Below, piece after piece: positions 11,040 through 21,173 of a DNA stretch of 64,000 nucleotides; position 1 is the first letter of the stretch; every line of letters begins with the position of its first letter. Both the position numbers and the translations under genes were made by a program. This stretch comes from Rugalucina vietnamica (lineage: Eukaryota; Mollusca; Bivalvia; Lucinida; Lucinidae): assembly GCA_964017185.1 (NCBI GenBank), contig OZ024883.1, forward strand, positions 41,594,395 through 41,658,394. The letters are read 5' to 3'. Under the pieces are notes generated by a model. It searched no databases. It worked only from the letters and a program-made list of their open reading frames with translations, and was not told the origin of the DNA.

Positions 11040-12213
11040 AATGAACCGCTGCATAGGAAAACCAACAACATGCATAGGCAAAAACAATGACGCAGATCAG
11101 CTGTGCAGTAACTGCACAGCTGATCAGCACCTTTGTTTTCACTACTCCGATAATAAAAATCCTCTCCTCCTTAAGGATGTTCGCTGCCATTGAAAAAGTA
11201 TTCAAACTTTTTTTCTAACCACTCTTTTTTGATTCCAAAATACAACACAAGACATCTGAAAACAAAATAAATATAGGGTAGTGTGCATTTTTTCAAGCTA
11301 CAGGCCTCTGAATGAGACCTCTGAGCGCCATGTTTTAAATTTAGTAAAATTAATATAATTTTTAATTCTTTAAAATATACCTGTCTTGAACAAAAATACA
11401 CATAGAATTCTTTCAAAAGTCTCAATAGTTACGTAATTCAGACTATTTCGGACCAAACGCATAGAAGAATTTGCAACTTGAAGTGGATGACATAATTTTA
11501 CGATTCATTTTCCAACCCTACCCCCATACTTGAAAAGTTGGAAAAACTCAATATTTTGAAATGTGCCAAACCCATATTTGTTGATTCAAACTTTTTCTTG
11601 TATTTTCACACAACATAGAACGTGGTTATATAGTTCGAATAAAAGAAAGAAATATATAGGGTAGTGTGCATATAAGAGAGAACCACCAACTTGAAAATCG
11701 CCATTTTCAGCCTTTTTTCGGCCGTTTTGTTTCTTAAAGCCCATTTCATAAAACCATCTAAAATTTTAAAACCAGCACACCAAAGACTGACCTAGAAGAC
11801 CGTGTACATATATACTGCAGCTAAAATAAACATCGAACAAGTGCAATTAATTTGAAGATGTATAATATTCAAGTTTAATCTACCCTACCCCCTAAATTTT
11901 ACTGACAACTTAAATTTTCTGAAAAGTTGCAGAAAATGGGGTGAAAATATGAAGTTTCTTAGATTGACAATTTTCATGGCTCATTCAATGTATATCATCA
12001 ATATGTATCCAAATGTAAAATATTAGGGAAATATCTGCAACCGTTTACGAGATATTCAACAAAAGAAAAACCGGAAGTTCCGAAATGTCAAATGTTAGCA
12101 GCGAACATCCTTAAATCAAAAACTTCCAGCCTCTAGCCATCTTCTGTGATGGTACAGGCCGGTTTCTGTCAGACCTGGTCGAAACCACAAAATTGTTGGT
12201 TTTCTCATGCAGC
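11040..12213 (+). mobile_element. Palindromic MITE, family A, split by a piggyBac-type insertion
   Basis: The left half (11040-11174) contains the near-perfect hairpin cagatcagctgtgcagt/actgcacagctgatcag. The right half (12111-12213) resumes with aaacttccagcctctagcc and ends ctcatgcagcagctca. The junction cctc..TTAA..atc matches the uninterrupted sequence at 16933 (cctcttcttaaatcc), confirming insertion at a TTAA. Confidence 0.75.
11175..12110. mobile_element. piggyBac-type non-autonomous element (936 bp)
   Basis: It is flanked by TTAA at 11171-11174 and 12111-12114, the hallmark of piggyBac (and Kolobok) superfamily insertion. The inverted ends are ggatgttcgctgc on the left and gcagcgaacatcc on the right. 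The interior is AT-rich with no transposase. Its host is a family A MITE. Confidence 0.75.
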
Positions 12214-12273
12214 AGCTCAACTGTCAATCACAGATGAGCACCAATTAATTATAACTTCTGGGAGTCCCGGTCA

Positions 12274-12338
12274 TCATCTTTTTGTTTCTAAATAGTCTTT
12301 GGCCTCATTAATTTTAGCTGCTATGTATGGTGAGCCTC
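12274..12338 (-). CDS. DNAJC19: DNAJC19/Pam18 homologue, terminal exon with stop
   Basis: Read on the minus strand after a ttttcag acceptor, the exon encodes GSPYIAAKINEAKDYLETKR then TGA. G-G-S-P-Y-(I/V)-A-x-K-I-N-E-A-K-(D/E)-x-L is the C-terminal helix of the DNAJC19/Tim14/Pam18 J domain. It completes a glycine codon split with exon 4. Pam18 stimulates mitochondrial Hsp70 (mortalin) in the TIM23 import motor on the matrix side of the inner membrane. The remaining intron sequence to exon 4 is largely a Helitron-like element and MITEs. Confidence 0.95.
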
Positions 12339-12371
12339 CTGAAAATATAAAGCAATATTTAAGTTGTAAAA

Positions 12372-13971
12372 ACTAGAAATTGGCTGCAAGCAAGGCTTTC
12401 AGTATACCCCCAGCAAAATTATCTGAAGCTGGCCAATAACTTCCTAAGTCAAACATGCAGAAAATTTGTCAAAGATATCTTTTCAGCATTATAATCCTTC
12501 ATGTACATCCCCAGTATGCCAGTCACATCTATAAGATATTAAAAGAATATATTGAAAGCTTGAGGTTGATTTCACTGTATGCACTATGATCATTGTTTAT
12601 CATGAGAAATGGTAAAAATTGGCTAAGCTGTAAATTTGTCAAATTTGTCAAAAATTAAATTTTCAGCTTGAAAATTATTCATGCACATCTAAAATATATC
12701 TGGAACAAATCAACAAAGAATTTAAAAGAAACACTGAAAGCCCTAGGAGGAGTTGATTTCACAAAGTATGCACTACCAACCATTATTGTATATAAGCAAT
12801 GGTCAAGAAATGGCTATGATGAAAAATGATGTAAATTTGTCAAATATCACTTTTTCAGTATTATAATTATTCATGCACATCTTCAATATGTGTGGAACAT
12901 GTCTGCAAAGTATTGAAAAGAAATACTGAAAGCCCTAGGAGGAGTTGATTTCACAAACCATTATTGTATATAAGCAAAGGTCCAAAAAATGGCTATGTTA
13001 AAAAATGCTGTAAATTTGTCAAAAATTAATTTTTCAGTATTATAATTCTTCATGCACATCTTCAATATGTGAGGAACATGTCTGCAAAGTATTGAAAAGA
13101 AATACTGAAAGCCCTTGGAGGAGTTGATTTCACAAACCATTACTGTACATGTATAAGCAATGGTCAAAAAATGGCTATGTTAAAAAATGCTGTAAATTTG
13201 TCGAAAATTATTTTTTCAGCATCATAATTCTTCATGCACATCTTCAATATGTGTGGAACATGTCTGCAAAGTATTGAAAAGAAATACTGAAAGCCCTAGG
13301 AGAAGTTGATTTCACAAACTATGAACTACCAACCATTATTGTGTATAAGCAATGGTCAATAAATGGCTTTGTTAAAAAATGCTGTAAATTTGTAAAAAAT
13401 TATACTTTCAGCATTATAATTCTTCATACACATCTTCAATATGTGTGGAACATATCTGCAAAGTATTGAAAAGAAATACTGAAAGCCCTAGGAGGAGTTG
13501 ATTTCACAAAGTATGCACTACCAACCATTATTGAATATGGCAATTATCGAAAATTGGCTAACTTCAAAATGCTGTAAATTTGTCAAAATTCATTTTTTCA
13601 GCATAATACTTCTTCATGCATATCTTCAATATATCTGGCACATATCTGCAAAGTATCAAAAGAGAATATTGAAAGCTGTAGGAGGAGTTGATTTCACAAA
13701 GTATGCACTATTAGCACTATGGCAAACATTCTATGTATAGGTTTAAAAAGTCCCATAACTCTTGCAAAACTGACCCTTTGGCCCCTAAATTCATATCACA
13801 CATGTGTTGTCTAATGGTGCAGGTGTGTTGAAAATTTGAAGAACATCGGGCAAAAACTACTGAAGTTATTCAGCAAAGATGTCAAAATGTTGACGGAATC
13901 ACGGAATTACGGAATCACGGAAAGGCTGAAAACAGTATACCCCCCTAAAACTTCGTTTTGTGGGGGGTATA
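12372..13971 (-). mobile_element. Helitron/HINE-like element with ~185-bp tandem units, reversed
   Basis: Its 3' end lies at the left: ACTAG (reverse of CTAGT) at 12372-12376, followed by cagtatacccccagc. The right edge holds the partner cagtataccccc, then the hairpin aaaacttcgtttt and ggggggtat. About seven degenerate units of 160-200 bp repeat the phrases gaaagccctaggaggagttg and gctgtaaatttgtcaaa. It lies in the DNAJC19 intron next to the last exon. Confidence 0.6.
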
Positions 13972-14246
13972 ATAATAATTTCTATATTTTAGGAAGATAA
14001 CATATTTAACATAGTTTCTATATTTTAGGAAGATAACATATTTAATATCAATGCGAGTCTTCCATACAATCTTTTGGTGGATGCAGATACTAGTATCAGA
14101 AATTTTTGTTTACAGTTGTGTGGGGTTAGTTTTCCAGTAGGTGTGAGAGAAGAGAAATTAGTATTTTACTGGCAAGTTGTAAAATCAATTTAAGCCTTCC
14201 AGTAATTTCTAGACCGTTCCACAACGGTTATGCTGTGATTTATCTT

Positions 14247-14450
14247 CACATCAGGACAACATGTCTGTGTAATGTATAACCCCTTGAACCCCACTTTTAT
14301 ATACATGTAGTAAAACTGGGGTATGCAGGGGTATACATATTTTTCTTATTTTTAGTCCAAAACATAGACATGTTCTAACATGTACCCACAGTCTATGTTT
14401 TGAGCAAAAGAAAAAAATAAAATGTCAAAATTTCTTGAATGAAATTTTCA
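14247..14450 (+). mobile_element. MITE family B copy
   Basis: Phrases cacatcaggacaacatgtc, ccccttgaaccccactttt, aaactggggtatgcagg and acccacagtctatgttttg recur at 14645-15180, 19600-19788 (reversed), 24890-25030 (eroded) and 57497-57720. Opposed TIR-like segments surround the core. Exact ends are unclear. Confidence 0.55.
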
Positions 14451-14644
14451 CAGCTGTTACAAATCAATGTACATGTAATTGCATGGGCAAATGTATTCTG
14501 TCTACCTCTGTTGTACTCGTCACCTCTGTATTTAATTGATGCTAGACAGATGGCTACCTTGTGGGGAAAGAGCTTGCAATCTTGCTCTTCATGTGTGTCG
14601 TAACATTTGTGATCATGTTTTGTACTGAACTTTCTATGTAGACT

Positions 14645-15180
14645 GGATTACATCAGGATAACATTTCAGTGTAATCTACACCCCCTTATACCCCACTTTT
14701 ATATGAGCCGCGACGCGAGAAAACCGGTCTTCGGGGTTTCCGACCAGGTCCGACACAAACCGGCCTGTACAAGCTCAGAAGCAGGCTAGAAGCTTGAAAT
14801 TTCGGATATAAGAAGAAGAGGAAATATACTGTCCGTGTAGCGAAAACAAAGGCGCTGATCAGCTTCGCGGTTACAGCGAAGCTGATCTGCGCCTTTGTTT
14901 TCGCATAGGCAAAAATCCGGTTTTCTCACGATGCGGCTCATATAGCAAATCTGGGAATTACAGGTGTATACCTATTTTTCTTATTTTTGCTCCAATTGTA
15001 AATATTTTCACTCAAATATACAAAGTGGCTAGGCAGTTCTAACGAGTGACCACAATGCATGTTTTGGACCAAAAATAAGAAAATTGAGTATCCCCCTGCA
15101 AACCCCAGTTTAACTATATAAAACCGGTTTAAGGGGGTATACAGGGTTTAAGGGGGTATACATTTAACGGACATGTTTTC
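14645..15180 (+). mobile_element. MITE family B copy, split by a family A MITE
   Basis: Left arm tggattacatcaggataaca and ccccacttttata. Right arm ggtttaagggggtatac (partly duplicated) and ggacatgttttcctg. The family A element at 14704-14941 is inserted in the ...ccacttttata/tagcaaatctggg... segment. Confidence 0.55.
14704..14941 (-). mobile_element. Palindromic MITE, family A, inserted in a family B MITE
   Basis: Well-preserved copy in reverse orientation: ends tgagccgcgacgcgagaaaa and ttctcacgatgcggctca, flanked by tata on both sides. The internal hairpin gcgctgatcagcttcgcgg/agcgaagctgatctgcgcc is close to perfect. Confidence 0.75.
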
Positions 15181-15261
15181 CTGGACCCAGTTGTTCAAAG
15201 CATCGTTAGCTTAACAATATCGTTAAGACATAAACTTGTTAAGCAAATATCAGCTAAAGTA

Positions 15262-15358
15262 ACAAATACACTGTTATTTTTTGTTGAAAAAATGTGAGAA
15301 TCCTTTGCAGTGCAAAGGATTCTCACATTTTTTCAACAAAAAATAACAGTGTATTTGT
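15262..15358. repeat. 97-bp perfect palindrome
   Basis: Two 48-bp arms are exact reverse complements around one central base (15310). I checked every pair. The outermost non-matching bases are 15261 and 15359. The outer arms read acaaatacactgtta... and ...taacagtgtatttgt. It would form a hairpin in RNA or a cruciform in DNA and lies in a DNAJC19 intron. Confidence 0.95.
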
Positions 15359-15387
15359 AATATTCATGTTTGAAATTTTAACCAAAC

Positions 15388-16177
15388 TAGTGTTTCCCCT
15401 AGCCACTTTTACTATGGCGCCGCGCCATGCCCTTTTTCTCCAGCGCCATGCCCTTTTTCCCAGCGCCATGCCCTTTTTCTAAATCAACATTCTGTGCCCT
15501 ACATTTTGGTAAAAAGTTTGTCAAAATCGGACAAAAAATAAAGAAGTTACAAGATTTTTTGCTTGAAGTCTGCAGAAACAAATTTTGCAAAATTTATGAT
15601 CATGACTTTCACAGTTGTTGATTTCTTTAATCCCTTGTTTATTGTCACTTTATTGCAGTGGCAAATGTTGATGATAACTCAATGACAATTACCCAATTTG
15701 ACACCAAATGAGCTGTTAATCAGAAAAGGTGTGAAAAATGAATGTCCTACCTGGTAACATAAGTGTGCCAGTAAATTAGTTACAACTATCAATAGTTTAC
15801 TTTTTAAAAACAAACCTTGAGGGAGGTTATCTTTTTATTTTGACAAGCATGGTTAAATAATTCAGTATTAAAGTAATGTGAGACAGAGGGAAAAGAAATT
15901 TTCTAAGATGTCTCTGGTAAAAGTGAATCCTGAAATTGAGGAAAGAACAATTTAAGCTGAAAAGCAAATTTATTAATACAGAGAAACTATATTAAGTGTT
16001 AACTTAAATGACCTGTGCTTAAATGTGCCCTCATAGCAAGCTATGGGCCACTTAAAAAGTGCCCTTTTGCTTGTCGCCGCGCGCTAAAAGTGCCCTTTTG
16101 ACATGTTGCCGCGCGTTATAAAGTGCCCTTTTTTAGCAACCTTACCATGCCCTTTTTTGGGACTGGGGGAAACACTA
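15388..16177. mobile_element. hAT-like element with 5-bp target duplication (790 bp)
   Basis: Ends tagtgtttcccc and ggggaaacacta; CAAAC duplicated at 15383-15387 and 16178-16182. Subterminal tandem copies of gcgccatgcccttttt (left, three) and aaagtgccctttt (right) are probable transposase-binding repeats. No transposase. A 5-bp duplication fits the hAT5 subgroup; this assignment is tentative. Confidence 0.6.
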
Positions 16178-16258
16178 CAAACGTTAACTAACGACGTCGT
16201 TAGTTTTGAACAACTGGGCCCAGATCATCAATTCTCGTGTCTTCTATTCTTACTTTAC

Positions 16259-16329
16259 CTCTGTCAGGGTGATTTAATAACATTATCCTTTTGTGAGCCT
16301 CTTTTATCTTTGCTTGTGAAGCTGATGGG
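16259..16329 (-). CDS. DNAJC19: DNAJC19/Pam18 homologue, exon 4 (HPD motif)
   Basis: Between an atttcag acceptor and a gtaaagt donor on the minus strand, the exon encodes PSASQAKIKEAHKRIMLLNH followed by PDR. It contains helix II of the J domain and the HPD tripeptide needed to stimulate Hsp70 ATPase. The pattern SP(T/S)A-x-x-x-KI-(R/K)-(D/E)-AH-(K/R)-RIM-(L/I)-LNHPD is diagnostic of Pam18/DNAJC19 and DNAJC15. Split codons at both ends (serine with exon 3, glycine with exon 5) restore the frame exactly. Confidence 0.96.
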
Positions 16330-16403
16330 CTGAAATATACATCATACAGATTAGGCATGAGGTCTTTTAAAAATGGAGATAATAGTAATGCAAAGGAAGA
16401 TAA

Positions 16404-16640
16404 TTGAGCCGCCCTGTGGGAAAACCAACAATCTGCATAGGCGAAAACAAAGGCGCAGATCAGCTTCGCAGTAACTGCGAAGCTGATCAGCGCCTTTGTT
16501 TTCGCTACATGGATAGTACAATTCCTCTATTTTCGAAATACAAAATTTCCAGCCTCTTACCATCTTCTGTGACTGTACAGCCCGGTTTGTGTCGGATCTG
16601 GTCGGAACCTAAATTGTTGGTTTTCTCACACACAGGCTTA
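16404..16640 (+). mobile_element. Palindromic MITE, family A, with a near-perfect hairpin
   Basis: It runs from tgagccgccctgtggg to ttctcacacacaggctta. The hairpin at 16441-16505 has ~32-bp arms with a single mismatch (gcgaaaacaaaggcgc...gcgcctttgttttcgc). The flanks carry a 16-bp direct repeat, aatgcaaaggaagata, at about 16388 and 16650, longer than other copies' flanking duplications. Confidence 0.75.
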
Positions 16641-16683
16641 TATTATTAATGCAAAGGAAGATATGTCACAACACACTTTCAGT

Positions 16684-17150
16684 GAGCGATGTGGCCTGGT
16701 GGTAGTGTACCAGACTCCAAATTGGAGGTCTTGGGTTTGATTCCCACTCGGGGCACTGAGTTATGTCCTTTAGCAAGACCACTTAACTCCCCAGAGTACT
16801 GGGTAATAATTGAGCCGCATCATGAGAAAACCGTATTTTTGCATATGCGAAAACAAAGCGGCAGATCAGCTGTGCAGTAACACAGCTGATCAGCGCCTTT
16901 GTTTTTGTCAATTTTACACGGATAGTACATTTCCTCTTCTTAAATCCGAAATTTCAAGCTTCTAGCCATTTTCTGTGACTGAACAGGTTGCTTTGTGTCG
17001 GACCTGAACGGAAACCCATTGACCCTAAGACCCGTTTTAACCTGTCGGGGCTAACTTAATACCCAGGAAAAAGTGGCTCCATCCCAACATGACTAAAAAA
17101 AAAAACTGTTGACTGGGGTGTTAAACCATAATACAAACAAACAAATCAGT
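16684..17150 (+). repeat. tRNA-derived SINE split by a family A MITE
   Basis: The head has an A-box-like tggcctggtggtagtg and a B box gggtttgattccc with tRNA-like spacing. The body phrase gcaagaccacttaac and tail gttgactggggtgttaa plus an A/C-rich end are shared with other repeats in the window. A family A MITE (about 16811-17050) interrupts the body. Confidence 0.6.
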
Positions 17151-17228
17151 ATAAGTTCCAATTATGGATGCATCATCAATGTGAATGACATTTAAATTCA
17201 GCGAAAGAATATAAGAATCTTACATGAG

Positions 17229-17343
17229 TGTAAGGTATGGATAGACAAATCTGTCCTGAGGGTCACAGATTGGCATCACGAGGCTTGCCGAATGATGCCA
17301 AACTGTGACCCGAGGGACAGATTTGTCTATCCATACCTTACAA
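17229..17343. repeat. Foldback repeat (long imperfect hairpin)
   Basis: The left arm tgtaaggtatggatagacaa continues through aatctgtcc, gggtcacag and ttggcatca; the right arm repeats these in inverse order and ends ...tccataccttaca. The arms are ~50 bp with few mismatches around a short loop. A MITE-like foldback; superfamily unclear. Confidence 0.7.
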
Positions 17344-17895
17344 GCATGATGGATTCTTTTTCTTACACGCCTTAATGCGGCGTAGCTTGATTTTAATACT
17401 ATATACCTAGAAAAATGCTACAATTGCGGCGTCCGCCATTTTGAATTAAAACGTTTCGACGTCATCGTGACGTGTGCGCTTAGCGACGAAATAATGTGAC
17501 GTCCTATACAACCAATGTTAAAAAAGAACACATGAACGCAGGGTGCGACCGGGGTGAGATAACGAGGGTGGGATAAGAATTTCTCACATGGGGTAAAACG
17601 TAGGATTTCTCTATCTGGTGTGCAAGAATCCAAAGTATAATACTGCAATGTTGCATACTGACTACTGACAGTTTGACACTGGACACAAAGATTGAACCCT
17701 ATGAACATACAGAAAAGTTATAAATTTTACTCTAATGAAAATATGCAAAGTGTTAACTGATCACTCAGAGACTATCTTTTTGTAGCTTCATTCTTTTCTA
17801 TTTTCTTAGAGTGAACTGGAAATTTACTGGAAAACTGAAAATTTACTATAAAAAAAGAACTTGCAATACATCCATGTACAGGAAATTCATATTAC
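17344..17895. other. DNAJC19 intron segment
   Basis: No gene seen besides flanking exons. Around 17450-17510 the sequence is CpG-richer with tgacgt/acgtca-type sites (for example cgacgtcatcgtgacg), resembling CRE half-sites. It may be transposon-derived. Confidence 0.4.
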
Positions 17896-17972
17896 CTGAC
17901 CCCTAGTATAAGACTAGCCTCTCTGCGAGACATCTTGGCATCAAAACCACCTCTGTAAAATTTGCTGAATGC
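17896..17972 (-). CDS. DNAJC19: DNAJC19/Pam18 homologue, exon 3
   Basis: The exon encodes AFSKFYRGGFDAKMSRREAS followed by LILGV and two bases of a serine codon. (Y/F)-Y-(R/K)-G-G-F-x-x-K-M-(T/S)-(R/K)-REA-x-LILGV is the signature linking the Pam18 arm to helix I of the J domain. Acceptor aatttcag and donor gtaat. The preceding exon ends on a complete glycine codon, so this one starts in phase 0. Confidence 0.96.
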
Positions 17973-18019
17973 CTGAAATTGAAGTTATACACATAGGATA
18001 TGACTGGAAAACACTGTTA

Positions 18020-18959
18020 CGTAGGTCATTCAAAAAGTAATGCAATATGTAGCATATTTGTGTGTATTTTCATCTGACAGAGGTAATACTTTTAATTTCT
18101 GAAAGTTTGATTCAATCTGCATTCAGAAAAATACATATCGACTTAATCAGACCATATAATTTATGTTGCTTAGCAACCATAGAATGGCAGCGAAGGTGTT
18201 GTTGCCGCGAAAACCAGTTTTGAAAAGTCAAATACATAAACATAAAGCTTTGGTATTTCGTTGATGGTGTTTTAAATAGCTATTAATTTACATGTTTGTG
18301 TAATGTCACCTTGACCAGAACTTTCTAGGCAACTGCAATGTTCATACAGCCCCACGTGTGTCAACTGTTGCTTAGCAACGCCAAAACTTATGCAATTTCG
18401 GTTTTATGCATTTTCCATAGATTTTGGTTGTTTTGGTTTCTAGGCAACCAAACATGTTATCTGAGAATTGCATTTTATAGCAAGTAGTTTAAAAAGTGTC
18501 ACTGGCAGAAACAAATAGGCATATAAATGTTTGATTAAACAAACTAGTTGTCAAATCGCAGCAGATATTGTATCTCTACCCCCATTTTCCACCCTTCAAT
18601 CGAGAAATTTTAGTCAATTTTTCAACTTTCAAAGAGTGTTATTTAAAATATATCAATCATATTACATTATCTTGAACACTTAACACAACAGTATTAAGTT
18701 CGGTGTGAGAAAATAAGGTGAATACGTTTAATTTGGGTTACCTGTCACCATGGCAACGGTTTTAAGAGCCGTGGCCTAGTGTCTTTTCCCAGTGTTCTAT
18801 TGTTGCTAGGCAACAGGAAGCCGAGCATGTGACCAGGTGTTGAACTGTCTCGCAGAGGGCGAATTGAATTTATGTTTCAAGAAAACTAAATCAAACTTTA
18901 ATAACGTGTTCAAACGAAAAATTATAGTCAACATTGCATCACTTATTGAATGACCCTCG
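18020..18959. mobile_element. mariner-like non-autonomous element carrying RFX/X-box-like sites
   Basis: TA at 18018-18019 and 18960-18961. The ends cgtaggtcattcaaaaagta and ...acttattgaatgaccctcg are inverted copies of the form cgagggtcattcaa(a/t)aagt, resembling mariner termini. No transposase ORF. Six sites resemble RFX-family X-box motifs: 18165-18177 and 18367-18379 (gttgcttagcaac), 18321-18333 and 18436-18448 (half-sites ...ctaggcaac), 18744-18757 (gtcaccatggcaac) and 18802-18814 (gttgctaggcaac). It sits in the intron between DNAJC19 exons 2 and 3. Confidence 0.75.
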
Positions 18960-19204
18960 TATCCAATGAATTTTACAAGCAAATTATTTTTGGAGTTGTG
19001 TTGTTCAATTCAATGTCTAACCAATAGCTTTTGTTATTTATTTCTTGATTATTATATTAGTTTATTAATGTGCGCTGACGAGTTCTTTGATGGCTGCCTA
19101 GGCCAAGTTCAGCTCTAAGTAGAACAAGTCAATGGGTGATGGCCAATAGCTAAGGTACAATAAAATAACATCAAATCCTATCTTAAAACACATTTGATTA
19201 TAAA

Positions 19205-19390
19205 TAAAGTTCAACCTTATTATAACATGCCTCACTATAGTGCGGTTCTCAATATAACACGGCCATGTGATGGCTCCCAAAATGATTATTTTTCTATATG
19301 TCTATTGTAAATAACCTCATTATAACACAGTTTCACTTATAACATTTTTTGTGGACCCAACAGATAGCGTTATAATGAGTTTGGCCTATA
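19205..19390. repeat. Interspersed repeat with ttataac/gttataa motifs
   Basis: Phrases cttattataacatgc, tataacacagtttc, gtggacccaacag and gcgttataatgag recur in similar form at 55840-55990 (ctttataacactat, ggggtccaacac, cgtgttataacgag). Probably an eroded DNA-transposon remnant; ends undefined. Confidence 0.45.
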
Positions 19391-19419
19391 GACTGTAGTA
19401 GTAATCAAAGATAACCTAC

Positions 19420-19496
19420 CCCACCATTTCCGGCTATAGATTCCATCTTTTGAAAGACTTTTCCTGCATCCTTCAAGTGCTTGGCTGCATAGCGAC
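19420..19496 (-). CDS. DNAJC19: DNAJC19/Pam18 homologue, exon 2
   Basis: The exon encodes RYAAKHLKDAGKVFQKMESI followed by AGNGG, the region after the transmembrane segment. In known Pam18/DNAJC19 proteins this matches G-R-Y-x-x-x-x-(M/L)-K-x-x-x-x-x-(V/F)-F. It completes a glycine codon from exon 1 and ends before gtaggt. The acceptor is attgatag. The reading frame is intact. Confidence 0.95.
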
Positions 19497-19599
19497 CTAT
19501 CAATAAGAAAATTGATATTTCGATAAAAAACATTACCAAAATATGCCCATGCAATATACAATGAATTGTTCATCATCACAAATTATAAAATTTTCATTG

Positions 19600-19788
19600 G
19601 AATATTTTAATACTTTTGCTCAAAACATAGATTGTGGGTTCATGTTCATGTTCACGAGTACCCACAATCTATGTTTTGGAGCAAAAATAAGAAAAATAGG
19701 TATACCCCTGCATGCCCCAGTTTTGCTATATAAAAGTGGGGTTCAAGGGGGTATACGTGTCACAGACATGTTATCCTGATGTATACCC
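19600..19788 (-). mobile_element. MITE family B copy, reversed
   Basis: Contains tttgctcaaaacatagattg, a short hairpin of gtgggt/acccac, gcaaaaataagaaaaatagg, ccccagttttgctatataaa and gacatgttatcctgatg, the reverse order of other family B copies. The 5-kb long-TIR element is inserted immediately after it. Confidence 0.6.
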
Positions 19789-21173
19789 CATTACACGACC
19801 GGTAAAGTGCAAATTGACCACCGCCTGTGGTCAATGTAAAAAAAGTTGATATACATCCGGTGGTCGTTTTGAGCGTTTCCTGTTATTAGTTTTCGCGAGT
19901 TTGGTGGATGTGGAAGGTAAGATATTTTTTTATCAAAAACGTATCATAAAAATCAAAGAATGTCAGGCTATCAGTTTTTTGCCGTTGAATGTCTAGCCGA
20001 AGTGGTAGTTGAAAAAAATAAACCGTTTTACTGCAATCCTTTCCGGCCCGTTTGATCGGTAGTGAAAACGAAAGTAGAATCTGGTCAAACACAGGTTAAA
20101 ATGCCCTGATCGTGCATTTGCAAGCTTTCTGTAACCAATGGTTGTTGCAGTTAGTTAAATTGACACTAAATTAGCTTTTCAGACATAATTTTAAAATATT
20201 TCGAGCTTTCCTTTCAACACTTAGATCGATTTTGTACCGGCGGTCAACTTGAAGTTGCGGTGGTCGTATTGATCAGTGGGGATTACAATGTAAATTTTCA
20301 TCGTGAGAGAAAGCCAGCAAAATGCAACTTGATGTCGTTTTCTGTTAGGGGGCACGGCAACATTAATGGAGATGCATTCTAGACACAACCAAATCCAAAT
20401 CAATGCCGTCGGTGTCCTCATAATTCAATTTCATTTGTCCATTAACCATTCAGTCACATAGTTTAGCAATATCGGATGTATTTATTACTAATTTTTGGTA
20501 ACCCCAACAATACAAATACTACCTCATGCAAGATGCATTGAATTTATGTACATAATTCGCATTGACTCGAAGAAAAACCACTAGAATAACAGTGTGGTCA
20601 ATTTGCAAACTAGGTGGTCAATTTGACCTTAAAATGAGCAATTTTGAAATGATTTACTGACCAATTTAAAAAGTATTGAAGGACATGCCTGCTGTTTAAT
20701 GTTGAGCGGGCTCAGTCTTGCAGATTCGACAATTATAGGAGTAACACTAAGCAAAGCGTTCCGATTGTGTTGTTCGTATGAAATCTATCTCCTGTTTTTC
20801 AATATCAATTCTTTGAATATGTAAAGGTGAATAATCACGTGGTTTATATCAATTTCAGACGAAATATTTAGAAACATTGGTCATAATAAGATTGTCAATG
20901 CTAGATGAATTGGCGTGTAAAATTACACATGCATGTACCTCTTCATCACATTGTCACGAGCAGTTGGAATAATAGATTCATAATGTTTCTAGATTTTGCC
21001 AGCAGTCGATTGGCTCGCTGGTTAAACCCAAACGCTAGTTCAAACGAGTCGAGATCACGTGATTGTCCACTGCAAAGTGTAGAATGAATGCATGTATTAA
21101 TGCTGAAGAATAACTGGCCTCGTCAGTTCTAGGTGCGCCTACTGACCTTATGTTTTCCTTTATACGTTTCCAG

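Larger units (their letters stand above)
15181..16223. mobile_element. MITE with ctggRcccagttgttcaaa ends, holding two further insertions
   Basis: Left end ctggacccagttgttcaaag; right end ttttgaacaactgggcccag, an inverted match. Most of its length is foreign: a 97-bp palindrome at 15262-15358 and a hAT-like element at 15388-16177. Without the hAT-like element it would be about 250 bp. It ends only 35 bp from the edge of DNAJC19 exon 4. No target duplication was defined. Confidence 0.55.

Noticed and set aside
16103-16333. Plus-strand ORF over DNAJC19 exon 4
   Set aside because: Antisense shadow of the real exon plus adjacent MITE sequence.
19886-20092. 68-codon ORF also found inverted at 24552-24758
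   Set aside because: The two are simply the same stretch of the two transposon arms. Duplication explains the apparent conservation.
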